A stretch of DNA of 64,000 nt from positions 124,001-188,000 of the forward strand of contig JAZDSV010000001.1 in assembly GCA_036784855.1 (NCBI GenBank). The letters run 5' to 3'. Each line of letters opens with the position of its first letter. Positions within the stretch are counted from its first letter, which is position 1. Shown here one piece after another: positions 47,938 through 59,790 of this stretch. A program made the translations under genes and the position numbers. The DNA is from Aphelidium insulamus. Lineage: Eukaryota; Aphelidiomycota; Aphelidea; Aphelidiaceae. The notes below the pieces were generated by a model that saw only the letters and a list, made by a program, of their open reading frames with translations, made no database searches and was not told where the DNA came from.

Positions 47938-49248
47938 TTACAGCTCGTCGTGCGCCATCTTGACGGGTTTCAGCACGGAGCGCAGAATGTTGCGACGCAG
48001 CACCAGCTCGTCCACCTTTGCATCGGTTAATATACACTTTTTAAATGATCTGCAGTAAAATACCTTTTCTGGCTCCACGGTGCCATGATTCTTTTCGATT
48101 AGACGTTCCAGACGGGCCAGCTCCTTCTCGCCGTATTCCAAACCCTTCTCCGCCAGCTTGGAGGCAAACTTGCCGTATTGAGTCACCGCGAATCCCAGGT
48201 ACGGCACGGACGGCATGCTGGACGCCAGCTTCGTGGCGGCCGCAGTCAACTCGGAAACCACCGACGAGCGCTTGGACTCGACGGCATTCATCACGGCCGA
48301 CAGCTTCGAGGTCAGATCGGCCACAACTCCCGCCGTGTCACTCAACGATCCGTCCGACTGGCGGTGGGTGTTGCACTTTTTGTTCAGGTACTCCAGCATA
48401 TCGTCCAGCTTGCGGCCGCCATCATAGTCTTCAGGTTGCTTCTTGCCGCCTTCAGCACCGAAAAACTTTAGCGTGGGGTAGCCGCCAATGTCATACTTTT
48501 CCGCAATCTCCTTGGACTCGGTGGCATCCAGCTCGGTCACCTTGCAGAACGGTTCCAGCGCGAATGCACTGGCCAGCTTCTCGTAGTCGGGCGCCATGTT
48601 CTTGCAGTGTCCGCACCCTATTTATATATGTTTAGTCAAAGCAGCTAACAAGAATAAGCGTACAGGGTGCAAAGAACTTGACCAGCACGTTGGTGGTGGC
48701 ATTCATCACCACCTTGTCAAAGTTGTCCGAGTCCAGCTTGATGAGGGCGGACGGTTTGCCGGCCTTACCCTTGTCGCCCTTGTCCGCAGGCAGACCCAGC
48801 TTCTCGCGCACAAAGTTGTGCAGATCATCCACGGTGCGGCCACCCTTGTACGTCTCGGGCTCCTGGCCGTCCTTGAATCCGGCCGGGAACCACTTCAGTG
48901 TGGGAAAGCCGGTAACGCCGAAGCGCGTGCCCAGATCCTTGTGCGCATCGGCATCCACCTCGGCAATGATGGCGGCACTCTTGGGGTTGGAGAACTTTTC
49001 TGCCAGCGCCTCCCAGTCGGCGGCCATATTCTTGCAGTGGCCACACCCTGCCATGACGGTCAGGCAGTGTGCAGGCACGCACATTGAGACAAGAACTCAC
49101 ATGGGGCAAAGAACTTGATGAAGGCGGGGCGCGACCCATCCACCACCTGGTCAAATGTGTCGGGAGTCAGCGACTGGACACTGCTGGCCAGAGCAAACGG
49201 CGCGGCCACGGCGAGCAGCGCGGCAATCTTGCGGGTGGCTGTGAGCAT
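47938..49248 (-). CDS. Protein disulfide isomerase with two thioredoxin domains and ERp29-like C-terminus
   Basis: ER oxidoreductase/isomerase. Four exons. A signal peptide MLTATRKIAALLAVAAPFALAS is followed by two thioredoxin domains with active sites APWCGHCKNMAADW and APWCGHCKNMAPDY, each created across an intron placed inside the Trp codon. The last about 110 residues form a helical domain of the ERp29/P5-D type (VAVTQYGKFASKLAEKG), and the chain ends AHDEL, an ER-retrieval HDEL. This architecture is known from plant PDIL2, fungal Erp38 and Dictyostelium PDI. The two introns at the same place suggest the second domain arose by duplication with its intron. Confidence 0.93.
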
Positions 49249-49285
49249 TGTGTGTTGTGTGTGTGCGTTGTATGTGTATATTAAG

Positions 49286-49318
49286 AGACAGAGAGAGTGT
49301 GTGTGTGTGTATGTGTTT
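49286..49318 (+). repeat. Short GA/GT simple repeat upstream of PDI
   Basis: GAGAGAGAGTGTGTGTGTGTGT-like sequence (given as AGAGAGAGTGTGTGTG then TGTATGTGTTTC) lies in the PDI promoter/5' leader region. The gap between PDI and OPT (49249-49523) shows nothing else. Confidence 0.5.
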
Positions 49319-49523
49319 CGGTTGCAAGCGCGCTTAAATGCACTTCAGTGCAGTCAGAGGTGTCAGAGTCACAGTCAGTCACGCTTTCTCCTTTGCTGTG
49401 CGGTCTCTCTCTCCCTGATATGTATCGCTCATATACAACTGTCTGAGTCATATGTAGGATGTATAGACATCACAATTGTCCGCACTATGACTCTGAGGGT
49501 GCTTGTTTGTTGCCCCGTGCGAA

Positions 49524-52435
49524 ATGGACGCGGCGCATTCCTCGCTGGACAGTCTGCTGCAGCCACACGCGCCACTTTTGCAGCCGTCTAGTCAAGACCG
49601 TGCAGATGACAGGGAGTCGTTCGTGCCGGCTGTTTCGGCTGCCGTGCCTCCCACAGATGATCCCACCATGCCTTGTCTGACATTCCGTTTCTGGGTGTTG
49701 GCCACCTTCTACACCGTGGTGTCGGCCACAGTTGCACAGGCACGCGTGTATGTATGACACATCCATGCGTGCATAAAACTGGCTAGTTCTACTATTTTCG
49801 CGCTAATCGCATCGTGTTCTCCGTGTTCTTTGTCCAGTTGGCGTCGTTCGCGCTCGGTACGCTGATGGCCAGGACATTGCCACGAAAGACAGTGCGAGTG
49901 TTTGGCACGCGCTTTTCCTTCCAACTCAACCCGGGTCCATTCAACGTGAAGGAGCATGCAAGTACTCATATCAAATAATGCTATGTACATACCCTTGTAT
50001 TGACCTGGACGCAGATGTTAATCGGCGTTGCGGCGGGGACGTCGTCGGCAAGCGCGTACGCCATCGACGTGATAAGTGTCCAGCGGCTGTTCTACAATCA
50101 GGACTTGGGCTGGCTGGCTGATATTGGACTGCTGCTTACCACGCAGTGTATCGGCTACGGTATCGCTGGAATGTTGCGGAAATTTCTAGTACTCCCACCA
50201 TCAATGGTCTGGCCGTCGACCCTTGTGCAGGTCAGGCTAATTTAATCGAACCTCCTTTTTCCTAAAAGTTCAGGTTGCACTGTACAACACGCTGCACAGA
50301 GAGTCGACCGATGATTCTGCAGCTGATAGAGGTTACGTTCGAGCTCCATCGGCTGTCAAGCATGCACCCACTGAAGATGACGAGACTCCCATAGTCTCCT
50401 TCAGGATTGCTGAAGAGGATATAACACCAACATCAGACGATTCCAGTTTGAAATCGCCGCATGATCGCGCCTGGTCGCGTAATGCTCCAACGACGTGGAC
50501 AATGTCTAGAGAAAGGTTCTTTGTGTATGTCTTTGTTGCGATTGCCATCTGGGAAATTGTACCGAATTATATCGCGCCCGTATTGGCTTCCATGACAATT
50601 TTATGCTGGTTCGACAGCTCGTCAAAGGTGCTTCAAATCTTGGGCAGTGGCTACCATGGTCTCGGTACTGCTGTCTACTAGATAACCACATGGCATTGAT
50701 CTTCGTGCAGGAATTGGCGTGCTAAGCTTGGACTGGAATGTAGTGGGAAACTTGGGCCCTCTGTTTACCCCGTGGTGCGTGGAGTGTCGTGTATTATATG
50801 AATGTTGCAGTTGATGTTTGATGTTGAAAACAGGTGGGCTCAAGTAAATACGTACATTGGACTGATGGCGATGCTGTGGATCATAACTCCCTTGCTTTAT
50901 TTTAGCAATTTCTGGGATGCGCGGCAATACGGAGTTGTCAGTGCCAGTCTTTATACCGCGAGCGGAAAGCCGTACAACATTTCACGGATACTCACCGATG
51001 AACATGTGCTTGATGAGCAAAAATATCAAGAGTACGGAGAGCTTCGAATGTCCCCGTACTTCGCCATCACGGTACGCTGCGTGTGTGTGGCACAATTCAG
51101 TCGTTAATATTTAAAGTACGGCATCTCATTTCTTTCATTTACTGCCACACTGAGCCATGTCGCAATTTGGTATGGCAAATCCATTTTCGACCAAATTTTT
51201 GGACGGACTGCCAGTGCACGGGATACAGACATTCAAACAGAGTTGATGAAGGCATACGATGAGGTAATTGACAACTACTTTTAACATCTTAACCAGAAAA
51301 TAAACTAGGTACCGCAATCATGGTATACGACAATATTTGCTACATGTCTGGGAGTGGCACTCTTCATCGTGGAATATTATCCGATCAAATTACCGTGGTG
51401 GGCCCTGCTAGTGGCTGTTGGCATTGCAATCCTTCTCGCTCTGCCCATCGGCATTATTCAAGCAATCAGCAACACTCAAGTGGGGCTTAACGTGGTCACT
51501 GAATTTGTATGTGGCTTTATGCTTCCTGGTTTACCGATTGCTAACGTACGTTTTCTAATGGTGGTTACTTTGCTGGAGGTTTTCTTAACTATGTTGGCAG
51601 CTAGTATTCAAGACATATGGATATATGGCAATGAGTCAGTGTCTTTCGCTTGTTAGTGACTTGAAAATGGGTCACTACATGAAGATTCCGCCGAAAGTTA
51701 TGTTTACCGTGCAATTATTTGGTACAGTGGTCGGGGCTCTAGGTACTTTTATGATTCTGTTAATCAATCAAACTCACATAATATACAACGCAGTGAACTA
51801 TATAGTCATGCTCGCAGTTTTAAAGAGTAGAAACTTGCTAGAGGCAGATCCTACCGGCCAGTGGGATCCCCGATCGTCAAAAATCTTTTACAGTGCATCA
51901 ATAATCTGGGGGGCTATTGGTCCGGCCAAAATGTTTGGCCCCGACAGCTTATACCATCCATTGCTCTACTGTTTTCTGCTCGGCTTTCTACTACCATTAC
52001 CATTTTGGCTTATTCACCGCCGATATCCCTGGTTAAAGCTTGATTTGGTCAATATTCCCATAATCGCGGCCGGTGCCTCGTTGATTCCTCAGAGGTATGT
52101 CACTTTATGCGTGTGGCTTTTAATCAATTCTACCAAAACAGTCCGGCCAACTTCATCGTGAGCTCGCTGGTAGTTGCGTTCGTATTTCAGTACTACCTAC
52201 GTAAATACCGAACTGGCTGGTGGGCTAAATACGTAAGTCTGACAGACCTTTATCTCTTCAACCTGCTAATCGAAAGAATTACGTTCTTTCCGCTGCGCTG
52301 GACTCTGGCAGCGCAATATCGAGCATGCTGATATTTATCGCGGTTAGCATCTTTCTCGACGGTGCATCGTTTCCGACATGGGCAGGAAACAATCCACTGG
52401 ATTCAGAGCAATGTACATATGGACAGTTGCCGTGA
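49524..52435 (+). CDS. OPT-family oligopeptide transporter
   Basis: Proton-coupled uptake of small peptides or metal chelates across the plasma membrane; the family is found mainly in fungi, plants and prokaryotes. About eleven exons. Key segments: FYYFRANRIVFSVFFVQLASFALG, PGPFNVKEHMLIGVAAG (the NPGPFNxKEH signature), GLGIGVLSLDWNVVGNLGPLFTPWWAQVN, MLPGLPIAN with LVFKTYGYMAMSQ, DLKMGHYMKIPPK, IIWGAIGPAKMFG and a last part [29 protein letters not shown]. A 50-residue soluble head and an acidic cytosolic insert (ADRGYVRAPSAVKHAPTEDDE...) are present. The intron 49958-50014 starts GCAAGT; KEH-MLIG requires it. The stop at 52433-52435 lies 41 bp from the converging cullin stop. Confidence 0.9.
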
Positions 52436-52476
52436 GTTGCCAAGTTTATTTACGTGACCTTTCCGGGAAAGTGCAA

Positions 52477-55271
52477 TCACGCAAGATAATTGTAAACGTC
52501 CTTCTGTCCGTTTGCGCGTTCAATATACTCTTTTTCCATCAAAATTTCGATGCACTTGTTGATGTCGTGTATTTTCGGTTTGAAGCGAGATTGTAGCTGC
52601 GCAATTACCTCTTGAACTAGCGAAACGTGTTTGAGAGATTTTCGCGTTTTCATGACTCGAACAATCGCAGCCTGAATTAGCAGCCGGCGATCCTCTTCCA
52701 CTGTCTTGTGCGTTTCTTCCGTCTCCTGTTTCTGCTCTGCTTTAACTGCGACTTTGAGGTTGACACGTATCTTCTTGCTCCGAAAGTTCATGTTCAACCG
52801 ATAACGGGTGGTCATGGCAGATTCGAGTGACTCCTCCTGCGCAGGAGCGTCGTCATCTCCGGCTGCATCGTCTGCATCGTCGTTCTTGTTAGATGGCGCT
52901 GAATCCGAATCTCCGGCGAGCAAAATCTTGGCACGGCACAGCGTGCGCAAGTGTCCGCGGACCGTTTCCTCATTCATACCGGTCGCGGTGCAGACTTCGT
53001 ATCCGGAATACTCGGTCGCATTGTTGAACAGCAGTAAGATAGCCATGGCGTAAGTGTACACCTGGATGGTGTATCCCACTTTTGCGTGCTTTAAGTAGTT
53101 CGTCTTTAGCTCCGCGTGCGATAAGTGAAACAGCCAATTCAATTTGCGACCGCTAAACTTCTTTCCGTAAAAGGCCTGAAAATTCTCGTATAGCTGGGTA
53201 AGCTCGGTGGGAATATTGAACGGTGTGCTGGTATTTGGTATGGGCCACGAACCGGTTGCCAAGACCTTGATATAGAAATCCGCTAAATGTGTTTTAGCAG
53301 CGCGTCAAAGTGCAGATATTGAACTCACTTTTTCCGCTGTCGGATTTGTATTCATGAATCTTTTCCTTGAATTCGTCGTTCAACTCTTTTGACAGACTCA
53401 TATCGGTAAACATTCGTGACAACTTATTGGTGTACTCGAATCCGCAGGCTTCTTTCAGTTTCGAGATCATACTCGCCTCTGCGTCCTCGGAGGCAGACAA
53501 GTCGTTAACGAGCCGCTTGGCCAGTCCACGGCTGTAAAACTTTTGAAAGACGTCCTTGTCTTCAATGTACTTGAAGAGAACCATAATGTCATTCAGAGTC
53601 GACTCTAGCTCAGCCTCTTCCGGCATCTTGGCACTCTTCTTTAAAAGGCTGTCCACATACTTGGCCAACAGTTCGGGGCTCTTTGAGCTCGACACACGAC
53701 ACATGGCATTTCGGTTGACAAACTCGCGGCTGGCCTTGTCGAGTGCTCCCATAAAACCGGCATCATTTGAAAATGCCGACTGGACCATCTGGTAATACTT
53801 TTTGTGCACTGACAGCATCGCCAATACGTACAGTTTCGGGTCCTAATGTTCAATAATGGCGACAAGAGAGACAAGAAAAGAAACTAACTGCTTCAACCTG
53901 TCGGCTTGATAATGACTCTACCGCCAATAGACCAGTGTCTTTGAGATGGTTTTCAAACCGCTCTTTCAATGGGACTGTACCATCTTTCAACCGCGACAAG
54001 AGAAGATATGCGCGAGATAAATCTATAATATCAAGTAATGATAAAAAAACCATGTAATAAAGCACCCTCGGCCTTGTCTTGATGTAATAATGAGCCAAAC
54101 TCTTCGTATATCAACCCCTTGTTGGTGTCTAGCAGTACGCTTTCGCAGCAGTTTATCAGCTGAAATTTAAGGTTATTGAGCAGCCGAATGGATTAGGTTA
54201 CTCGTACAGGCTTCAGAGTAGACTCATCCATGTACATCTCTACTCGACCAACTTCTTCACCAAGCCTAACCTCGCACTTCTTCATATAGTCCACCACGCT
54301 GTTGCTGGCGAGAAACTTTTCGCTTTCTGCCACATAAAACTGCTGCGTAGCGTGTATGAAGCGTTCCTCGAAATATTTCTTGTAAATATCCAGTGTTTTG
54401 CGCGTATGATCATTTTCATCAAGTCCCAGCATTGCTGCGTCATATGTTAGATGTGTGCAGTATCCTGTTACTCACTGAATGATGACGATATGGACTTGAT
54501 GAGATGGTAGTCAATTGTCTCGCCGTTCCGGTGCCGCTCCACCGTCTTCAACACGGCGGCCATCACTGCATTGTGGATTGCCATGAAGAAGTAGTCGCGC
54601 CATCCGACCAAACACAGCTGACAGCATTAAGGCACTGGAAGCAATCAAGTAGATAGCACTCACAGTATATATGTCGTAGATGTGGCGGTGACCTTCGTCC
54701 TGTTCACGGCGCACCCAGTGCCGATTGAGATACCGGAACACATGATGGATGTAGGTTGCGGCCGACGTGTACCGATTCCACTCCTTGACATAGTACGCCA
54801 GAAGTGCATCATCGACCTTGTCCTCCGCAGCCTAGCATAAATATGAGCCATCATGTAATGTGCCAATGCACATGCACACGCATATACCATTCGTATCTGT
54901 TCCAAGTGTGACTTGAGGTACTGCTGCAGCCGCTCGTACAAGAAGCCGCCCATCAAATTGGCGCCGATCCTCGCCGTGGAGCTGAGCGGAGGCGCAGGTT
55001 GTTGGCCACGGCCAGAACGGCCGGTCGACGATGATGTGGTGGCACCAGCGTTGTTCATGGTGCAGTAGTTGTAGATGCCCCTGCGATAGTGTGTCCCCAA
55101 ATGAGCGGCAAGAACCCCCGCCAGCTGCACTGCTTACGTGTACAGTTCCATATATCGCTGATATGAGAGACCTTGGTGCAGATGGTTCATTATCTGGTCG
55201 ACGCCGGCCTCCAGCTGGTTCCATAGCTCATCGTTGACGGCGGCGCTGTCTCCTGCGGCGCTGTTGGACAT
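52477..55271 (-). CDS. CUL1: Cullin-1, SCF ubiquitin ligase scaffold
   Basis: Scaffold joining Skp1/F-box and Rbx1 modules. About nine exons. N-terminal cullin repeats include [25 protein letters not shown] and [16 protein letters not shown]; the middle has [15 protein letters not shown] and [27 protein letters not shown]; the homology domain has [23 protein letters not shown] and [24 protein letters not shown]. The C-terminus reads [26 protein letters not shown] with the neddylation Lys in RVMK, ending [17 protein letters not shown]. The YNYLA end and overall match favour CUL1 over CUL3/4. An acidic [12 protein letters not shown] loop lies before the WHB domain. Confidence 0.95.
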
Positions 55272-55340
55272 GTCTGACGGCTAGATAAACTTCGATGATT
55301 GAGATGGGGCAAGTTTATGTAGTGTGCCAGGACTCCACGC

Positions 55341-56084
55341 TCAATATGCCAGCATTGAAGCCAGCGATTTCTTCAACGTCTCCAGTCCATTCAGCGTCTG
55401 CGCAGTTATTATGTGATGTGGTGGATAGATGTGGTGGATGTGTCTACACATAAATCTAGTTACCTTGTGCGCGGACTGGGTGCGATTTGCCTCGTCCCAC
55501 AGTCTTGCTGCACTTTGCTTCACGTGCTGTTTCAACTGCTCCTCCATCGAGTCACACTCCTCAACTAGCAATTAATACAGCAATATATATATATATATAT
55601 AACAATATTCTGCAATTGAAGATAACACTTGCTGTGTCTGTGGATATCCTTTTGGCGGGACTTGTGCGCTGCCGACATGAGGTGCAAGTTTTGCTCCAGT
55701 TCCGACAGGGCAAGCGCCAATTCTGCTCGCACGTTCTTCACCATGTCAAATTGCTTCTTTTGCTGCTCGATAACAGTCTTTTGCTCATCAAGTGCTTGTT
55801 TTAGCTCCTCCGACATTTTCTTCCTATGTAGCTAGGTAAGTAGAAATGCATTGGCACACGCGACCCACGTTGTGGCCATGTGTTCCCGGTCCATGTCAGA
55901 CACGCGGCCAATAAGCTGCTTGTGATAAGAATGAAGACGGGCGACGCGCTTCTGTTTATTGGAGCTCGCCTGCTTCTTCATGTGCTCTATGTACATACTC
56001 GAGTTGTAACAACGTGAACTGCGCTGTCACTTACATGCCTGCAATTGCCTGCACGCATTTCACCACTTGTTCCTTTTCTGCCAT
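55341..56084 (-). CDS. Small coiled-coil protein of unknown function
   Basis: A run of short exons in one orientation: MAEKEQVVKCVQAIA, HMKKQASSNKQKRVARLHSYHKQLIGRVSDMDREHMATT, KKMSEELKQALDEQKTVIEQQKKQFDMVKNVRAELALALSELEQNLHLMSAAHKSRQKDI, CDSMEEQLKQHVKQSAARLWDEANRTQSAHK and TLNGLETLKKSLASMLAY. About 170 residues, almost wholly heptad-like coiled coil. Exact joins are uncertain for the first and third introns: the first may again use a GC donor, and the third contains a (TA)n run (55582-55601). Size and shape would suit a kinetochore, dynein or IFT accessory subunit, but I cannot name it. Confidence 0.55.
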
Positions 56085-56139
56085 TGTTAAATACTCTAAA
56101 TGGAAGCAATTATAGTCGTCGTTCAATAGTCGCGAATAT

Positions 56140-56296
56140 TTGCAGGCCAGAAAGAAACAAGACCAAGAAGATGAAAAAAGAAACAAGAAACAAGAAACAA
56201 GAAGAAAGAAGAAAGAAGAAGAAAGAAGAAAGAAGAAAGGAAACAAGAAACAAGAAGAAAGAAACAAGAAGAAAGAAGAAAGAAGAAAGAAAACAC
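56140..56296 (+). repeat. Polypurine (AAGA/GAAA)n tract
   Basis: About 150 bp with nearly only A and G on the + strand, made of AAGAAA, GAAGAAAG and AACAAGAA units. It separates the coiled-coil gene start from the RING-CH stop (56309). Such tracts can form triplex DNA or exclude nucleosomes. It is similar in sequence style to the repeats at 16527-16800. Confidence 0.8.
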
Positions 56297-56308
56297 TCTA
56301 TAGTACAG

Positions 56309-57091
56309 CTAGGCGCGCAAGCTCTCCTTTCGCTTGTCCAGCACAACAAGATCATAATAACCGCTGCAGTGGTGTACAACCACACAGAGCGTGACAGCGA
56401 ACGCAAAGCCAAATATCACCATCATATACATAGCCCACGTACGAATGTCCATGGGACGTGGACTCAGCCACGTATCCAGTGTCAGTTCTTTGGTGCAGTC
56501 CACGCCAAGCGCTGTGCAGCGGTGAGAAAACTTGTTGGCACGGGTTATCAATGCCGCGCAGGCACCGGTCAATACAATCACACACAGTGCCATAAGCATC
56601 ATGAGAACGCGCATCACTCGATCATAGCTGAGTACACGCAGCGCATTGACAGGCTGAATAGTAACGTCGTAACCATCGAGACACCGCGTGCACTTCAAGT
56701 CCATGAAATGTAAATTCGGTCGAGGCGAGGCTGGCGAGATTACTTTCTGCAGGAAACGTGGAATCGCCGAATTTGGCCGCGCAGAATCGCAGCCGCACTT
56801 GGCCGATATGGATGCCATTGTTTCACGCGATAGGTACGGAATCTCCTCCGACGAGCTCCAGCCGCCGGGAAAGCGAACTTGAACAATGTTGGTCAGATAG
56901 AGTTTAATGCAGCGGCGATGGATGTACTGCAAGTTCACATCTTTACAGCCGAGACATGCACGCAATAGCGGATTTCCGAAGTCGGATTCATCGCCCTCCC
57001 AGCATGCCCAGCAGCGTAGGGCTGAAGCAGCGGGACGCGGCACGGCATCTTCGTGGCATAGAAGTGGAGTAATTACTGTCGCGTCCGCCAT
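56309..57091 (-). CDS. RING-CH (MARCH-like) membrane protein
   Basis: Single exon; the preferred start is ATG 57089-57091 (MADATVITPLLCHEDAV), 260 residues. Upstream in-frame ATGs exist but add only basic sequence. The zinc ligands are CWAC, ACLGC, IHRRC and KCTRC, the C4HC3 order of RING-CH ligases; the last pair is about 80 residues away instead of the usual 15-20. Two transmembrane segments follow (VMRVLMMLMALCVIVLTGACAA and WAMYMMVIFGFAFAVTLCVVV) with a short lumenal loop, then a short cytosolic tail. It probably ubiquitinates membrane proteins with an E2 partner, but the long insert makes the fold less certain. Confidence 0.68.
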   Translation of the reverse strand: MADATVITPLLCHEDAVPRPAASALRCWACWEGDESDFGNPLLRACLGCKDVNLQYIHRRCIKLYLTNIVQVRFPGGWSSSEEIPYLSRETMASISAKCGCDSARPNSAIPRFLQKVISPASPRPNLHFMDLKCTRCLDGYDVTIQPVNALRVLSYDRVMRVLMMLMALCVIVLTGACAALITRANKFSHRCTALGVDCTKELTLDTWLSPRPMDIRTWAMYMMVIFGFAFAVTLCVVVHHCSGYYDLVVLDKRKESLRA

Positions 57092-57862
57092 GGTAATTGA
57101 CATTGGAAAACGTGAAGTACGCTTGAAGTTATAGAATCCGGCTGGCAGCTGTAATGCAAATGTCATTTCACGTGTAGCCATTCTGGCAGCCAATCGGGCA
57201 ATGCTACCGTTGCACAAATTTTCTTTCTGGATCCTGTAACGTGTTTCAAGTACGGTACATACGGATATCATCCGAAGGCATACTAGTGATATTAATATGC
57301 GCATATATCTTAAATAATTTGTCGCCGTTAGAAACGCTAGTATGATTCCTTTTGCATATTAGCCATCGTGAGCTGTGCGCTATTGCACTTGCACACTTAA
57401 ACCTGTCAATTATTGGCAAACCTCACACTCAGTCAACAACCATCATGGCAGGCAACAATGCTATCTCGTCTTTGAGACTAATATGACGAGACATCAATTT
57501 ATAGTTGCGGTAAAGTACATGTATCTACGTACATTTACGTACAGGGAAGCCCAGGGAAACCTTTTTGTTTTCTTGCTCTTGCTTACTTTCTTGCTTTCTG
57601 GTTTCACTGTTCACTGTCACAGAGGCAGAGCAACATTGCGGCACAGCTCCGCAGACACAGACCGCCAGCTTTCGATAACAGGCTACAGGCAACTGCCATA
57701 TCAATGGTCACAACGTATGCTGCATGAAGTAGCTGGAGGTGCGCTGACTGTCTGTTTAGCCGCAGCAAGCGCCCTCTAGGCGCCGCCGTGGACAACAGTG
57801 TCGACAAGGCACACGAAACAGTGCAAGGTATGCATGCGCGGCACGAGATGTGCCTAGCTGAG
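57092..57862. other. Region without a supported gene, probably includes unresolved CDC6 5' exons
   Basis: About 770 bp between divergent genes. Frames here are open for up to 134 codons but none has gene-like features. Short stretches that could be first CDC6 exons are present (for example ending GTGCAAG|GTATGC at about 57828). I could not fix the 5' structure. Nothing else is seen. Confidence 0.4.
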
Positions 57863-59727
57863 TGGATGCAGTTGTTACCAAGAGGCAGCGGAGAGGCAGC
57901 GTATCGCCGCTGGCAGGCAAGGAAAATGCGCAGTCTACAACCATTGCCGAGACAAAAACAACCAAGGCCACTACACCAGGCAGGTTCCCCACTGTACATA
58001 CTAACAGACCACTCACTCGCTAACCCCGAGTGCAGCATGCAGTGTTGATAGACCAAAGAGCGGGGTGGCACTGAATCTCGCGATACTTCAAGAAGCGAAA
58101 TATATATTCAGGGTTTCCACGGCGCCCAGTAGGCTAATCGGACGGGATCGCGAGCGGACTGTAATCAATGAGTTCTTTGATCAAACCATTCGTGCTGGCC
58201 AGTCAGGCAGCCTGTACATATCGGGCGCCCCTGGCACAGGGAAAACGGCTTTGGTGGAGCTGATGCTGGCTCAAATGAAGAAGGAGGTTCGTGTGCGTAA
58301 TGCTTCAGCCATTATTTATAACAGCCAACCACTGTGTAGCTCCGAGGTGCCTTGATCGTCAAGATAAATTGCATGACTGTTGGCGATCGGCCGAGATCGA
58401 TATATTCCCGTATTCTGAACGCAATGGGCGAGGATCGGGAGGATTTGGGTAGCGGCGAGACCGATGAAGCCTTGCTCGATCGTTTATTTAAACGGAAATC
58501 CACAAGATTATGGTAAGTAATAAGCGTTATATGAATTTATACTAACAATTTGGGTGGCAGCGTACTATTGCTGGATGAAATCGACCACTTGCTGACCAAG
58601 GACCATGACATCCTATACAGGATTTTTGGTTGGGTTGGACTGGCGACTAACGGAGGCTGTTGTATAATAGGTATCGCCAATGCACTGGACCTGACCAAGC
58701 GCTTCCTACCCAGGCTCCAGCCCAAAGATTGTAAGAATCATCCGAGTGTAGAGTGCCCTTCACTTTGATTATTGACCACACAGGTTTGCCGCAAACACTT
58801 CCGGTCCCACCGTATGACGTTGCTGATACCACAGCAATTATAAAGGACCGACTAGCTTCCATCAACCAAACATACTATCAGGCACCGGAATCCCTATTCC
58901 AGCATACAGCCATTGAACTGTGCTCGCGCAAAGTTGCTGCCACCGGAGACCTGAGAAAAGCGCTCGATATCTGCTGGTATGAGCTGCACTTTCTTCAATC
59001 ATCGAAATAATTCTATAGTCAAGCCATAGAATACGTTGAAGCAGACATTCGATCGGCATCCAGACGATCTGCGGACCAGTGCCAGGAATCACCGGCGCCG
59101 CTACCGAAAGTGACTGTTCAACACGTTCTTCGGGTGCTGAACAATGTGTTTGGCGCGGCCAACCCGACAGTGTCCAAAATTCGTGGCTTGAACCCGCAGC
59201 AGAAACTAATCGTGGTACTTATTGTGCTTATCGAGCGGGAACGACGGGACCGCAAACATACCACGCACCAAGTGCTTGAAGCGTCCGTGACACGACTGTT
59301 TGACACATATCTGAACCAGTGCAACCAACACAATGTGATGCCGGCCGTGAGTCGGGCAGAGTTTTTCGTCCTCTTGGACGGGATAGAGAGCACGGGACTG
59401 ATCACAATGGCCAAGGGTGGCGGATCGTCATCAAGTGTCGGCACACCGAACCGCAGCGGTTGCAGCACTCCTCGCAGCACCGCAACCCCGATAAAGTCCA
59501 AGACAGCAAACAGCGCGAGATCAACGCCGCTAAAATTCACACCGACAGGCAAGCAGCGCCACTCCTCCAAAGCCACGCCGACCAAAGCGCAAATTATCGA
59601 CTCGAGCACGTGCATATCACTGTTGGCCAGCGAAGAGGATGTGATGAACGGTCTGGACACTGTGGACTTTCTCAAGGAGCTCCTCAGTGAAGGGCTGCCA
59701 GCCGATGCTTTCCCCAATGCCGTGTAA
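57863..59727 (+). CDS. CDC6: CDC6 replication-licensing ATPase (5' end unresolved)
   Basis: AAA+ protein that, with ORC, loads the MCM helicase at origins. An in-frame N-terminal exon carries SVSPLAGKENAQS, with a KEN degron (57919-57927) and SP sites. Then EAKYIFRVSTAPSRLIGRDRERTVINEF, Walker A SGAPGTGKT, Walker B VLLLDEIDHL, sensor 1 IIGIANALDLT, LPRLQ and sensor 2 GDLRKALDIC. This order and VSTAPSRLIGR match CDC6, not ORC4. The winged-helix end has LNPQQKLIVVLIVLIERERRD and then a Ser/Thr-Pro-rich insert (GTPNRSGCSTPRSTATP..., about 59440-59590) before the last helices. Exons from 58065 on join cleanly; one intron has the branch sequence TACTAAC. The acceptor at 57862 and the join into SGVALNL are tentative. 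Confidence 0.88.
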
Positions 59728-59790
59728 ATATGCCGCCACTGAATATACTAATATCTGATGATGCACATACACTGATAGATGTAAGCTGTA

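Noticed and set aside
57375-57779. A 134-codon frame upstream of CDC6
   Set aside because: It contains no domain, has erratic composition and overlaps possible CDC6 leader exons; chance is likely.
57604-58071. A 155-codon minus-strand frame with many Cys and Leu
   Set aside because: It is antisense to the CDC6 N-terminal region and shows no recognisable motif.
58065-59727. ORC4 or ORC1 as identity of the AAA+ protein
   Set aside because: VSTAPSRLIGRDRE, the sensor motifs and the winged-helix end match CDC6; no BAH or ORC4-specific parts are present.
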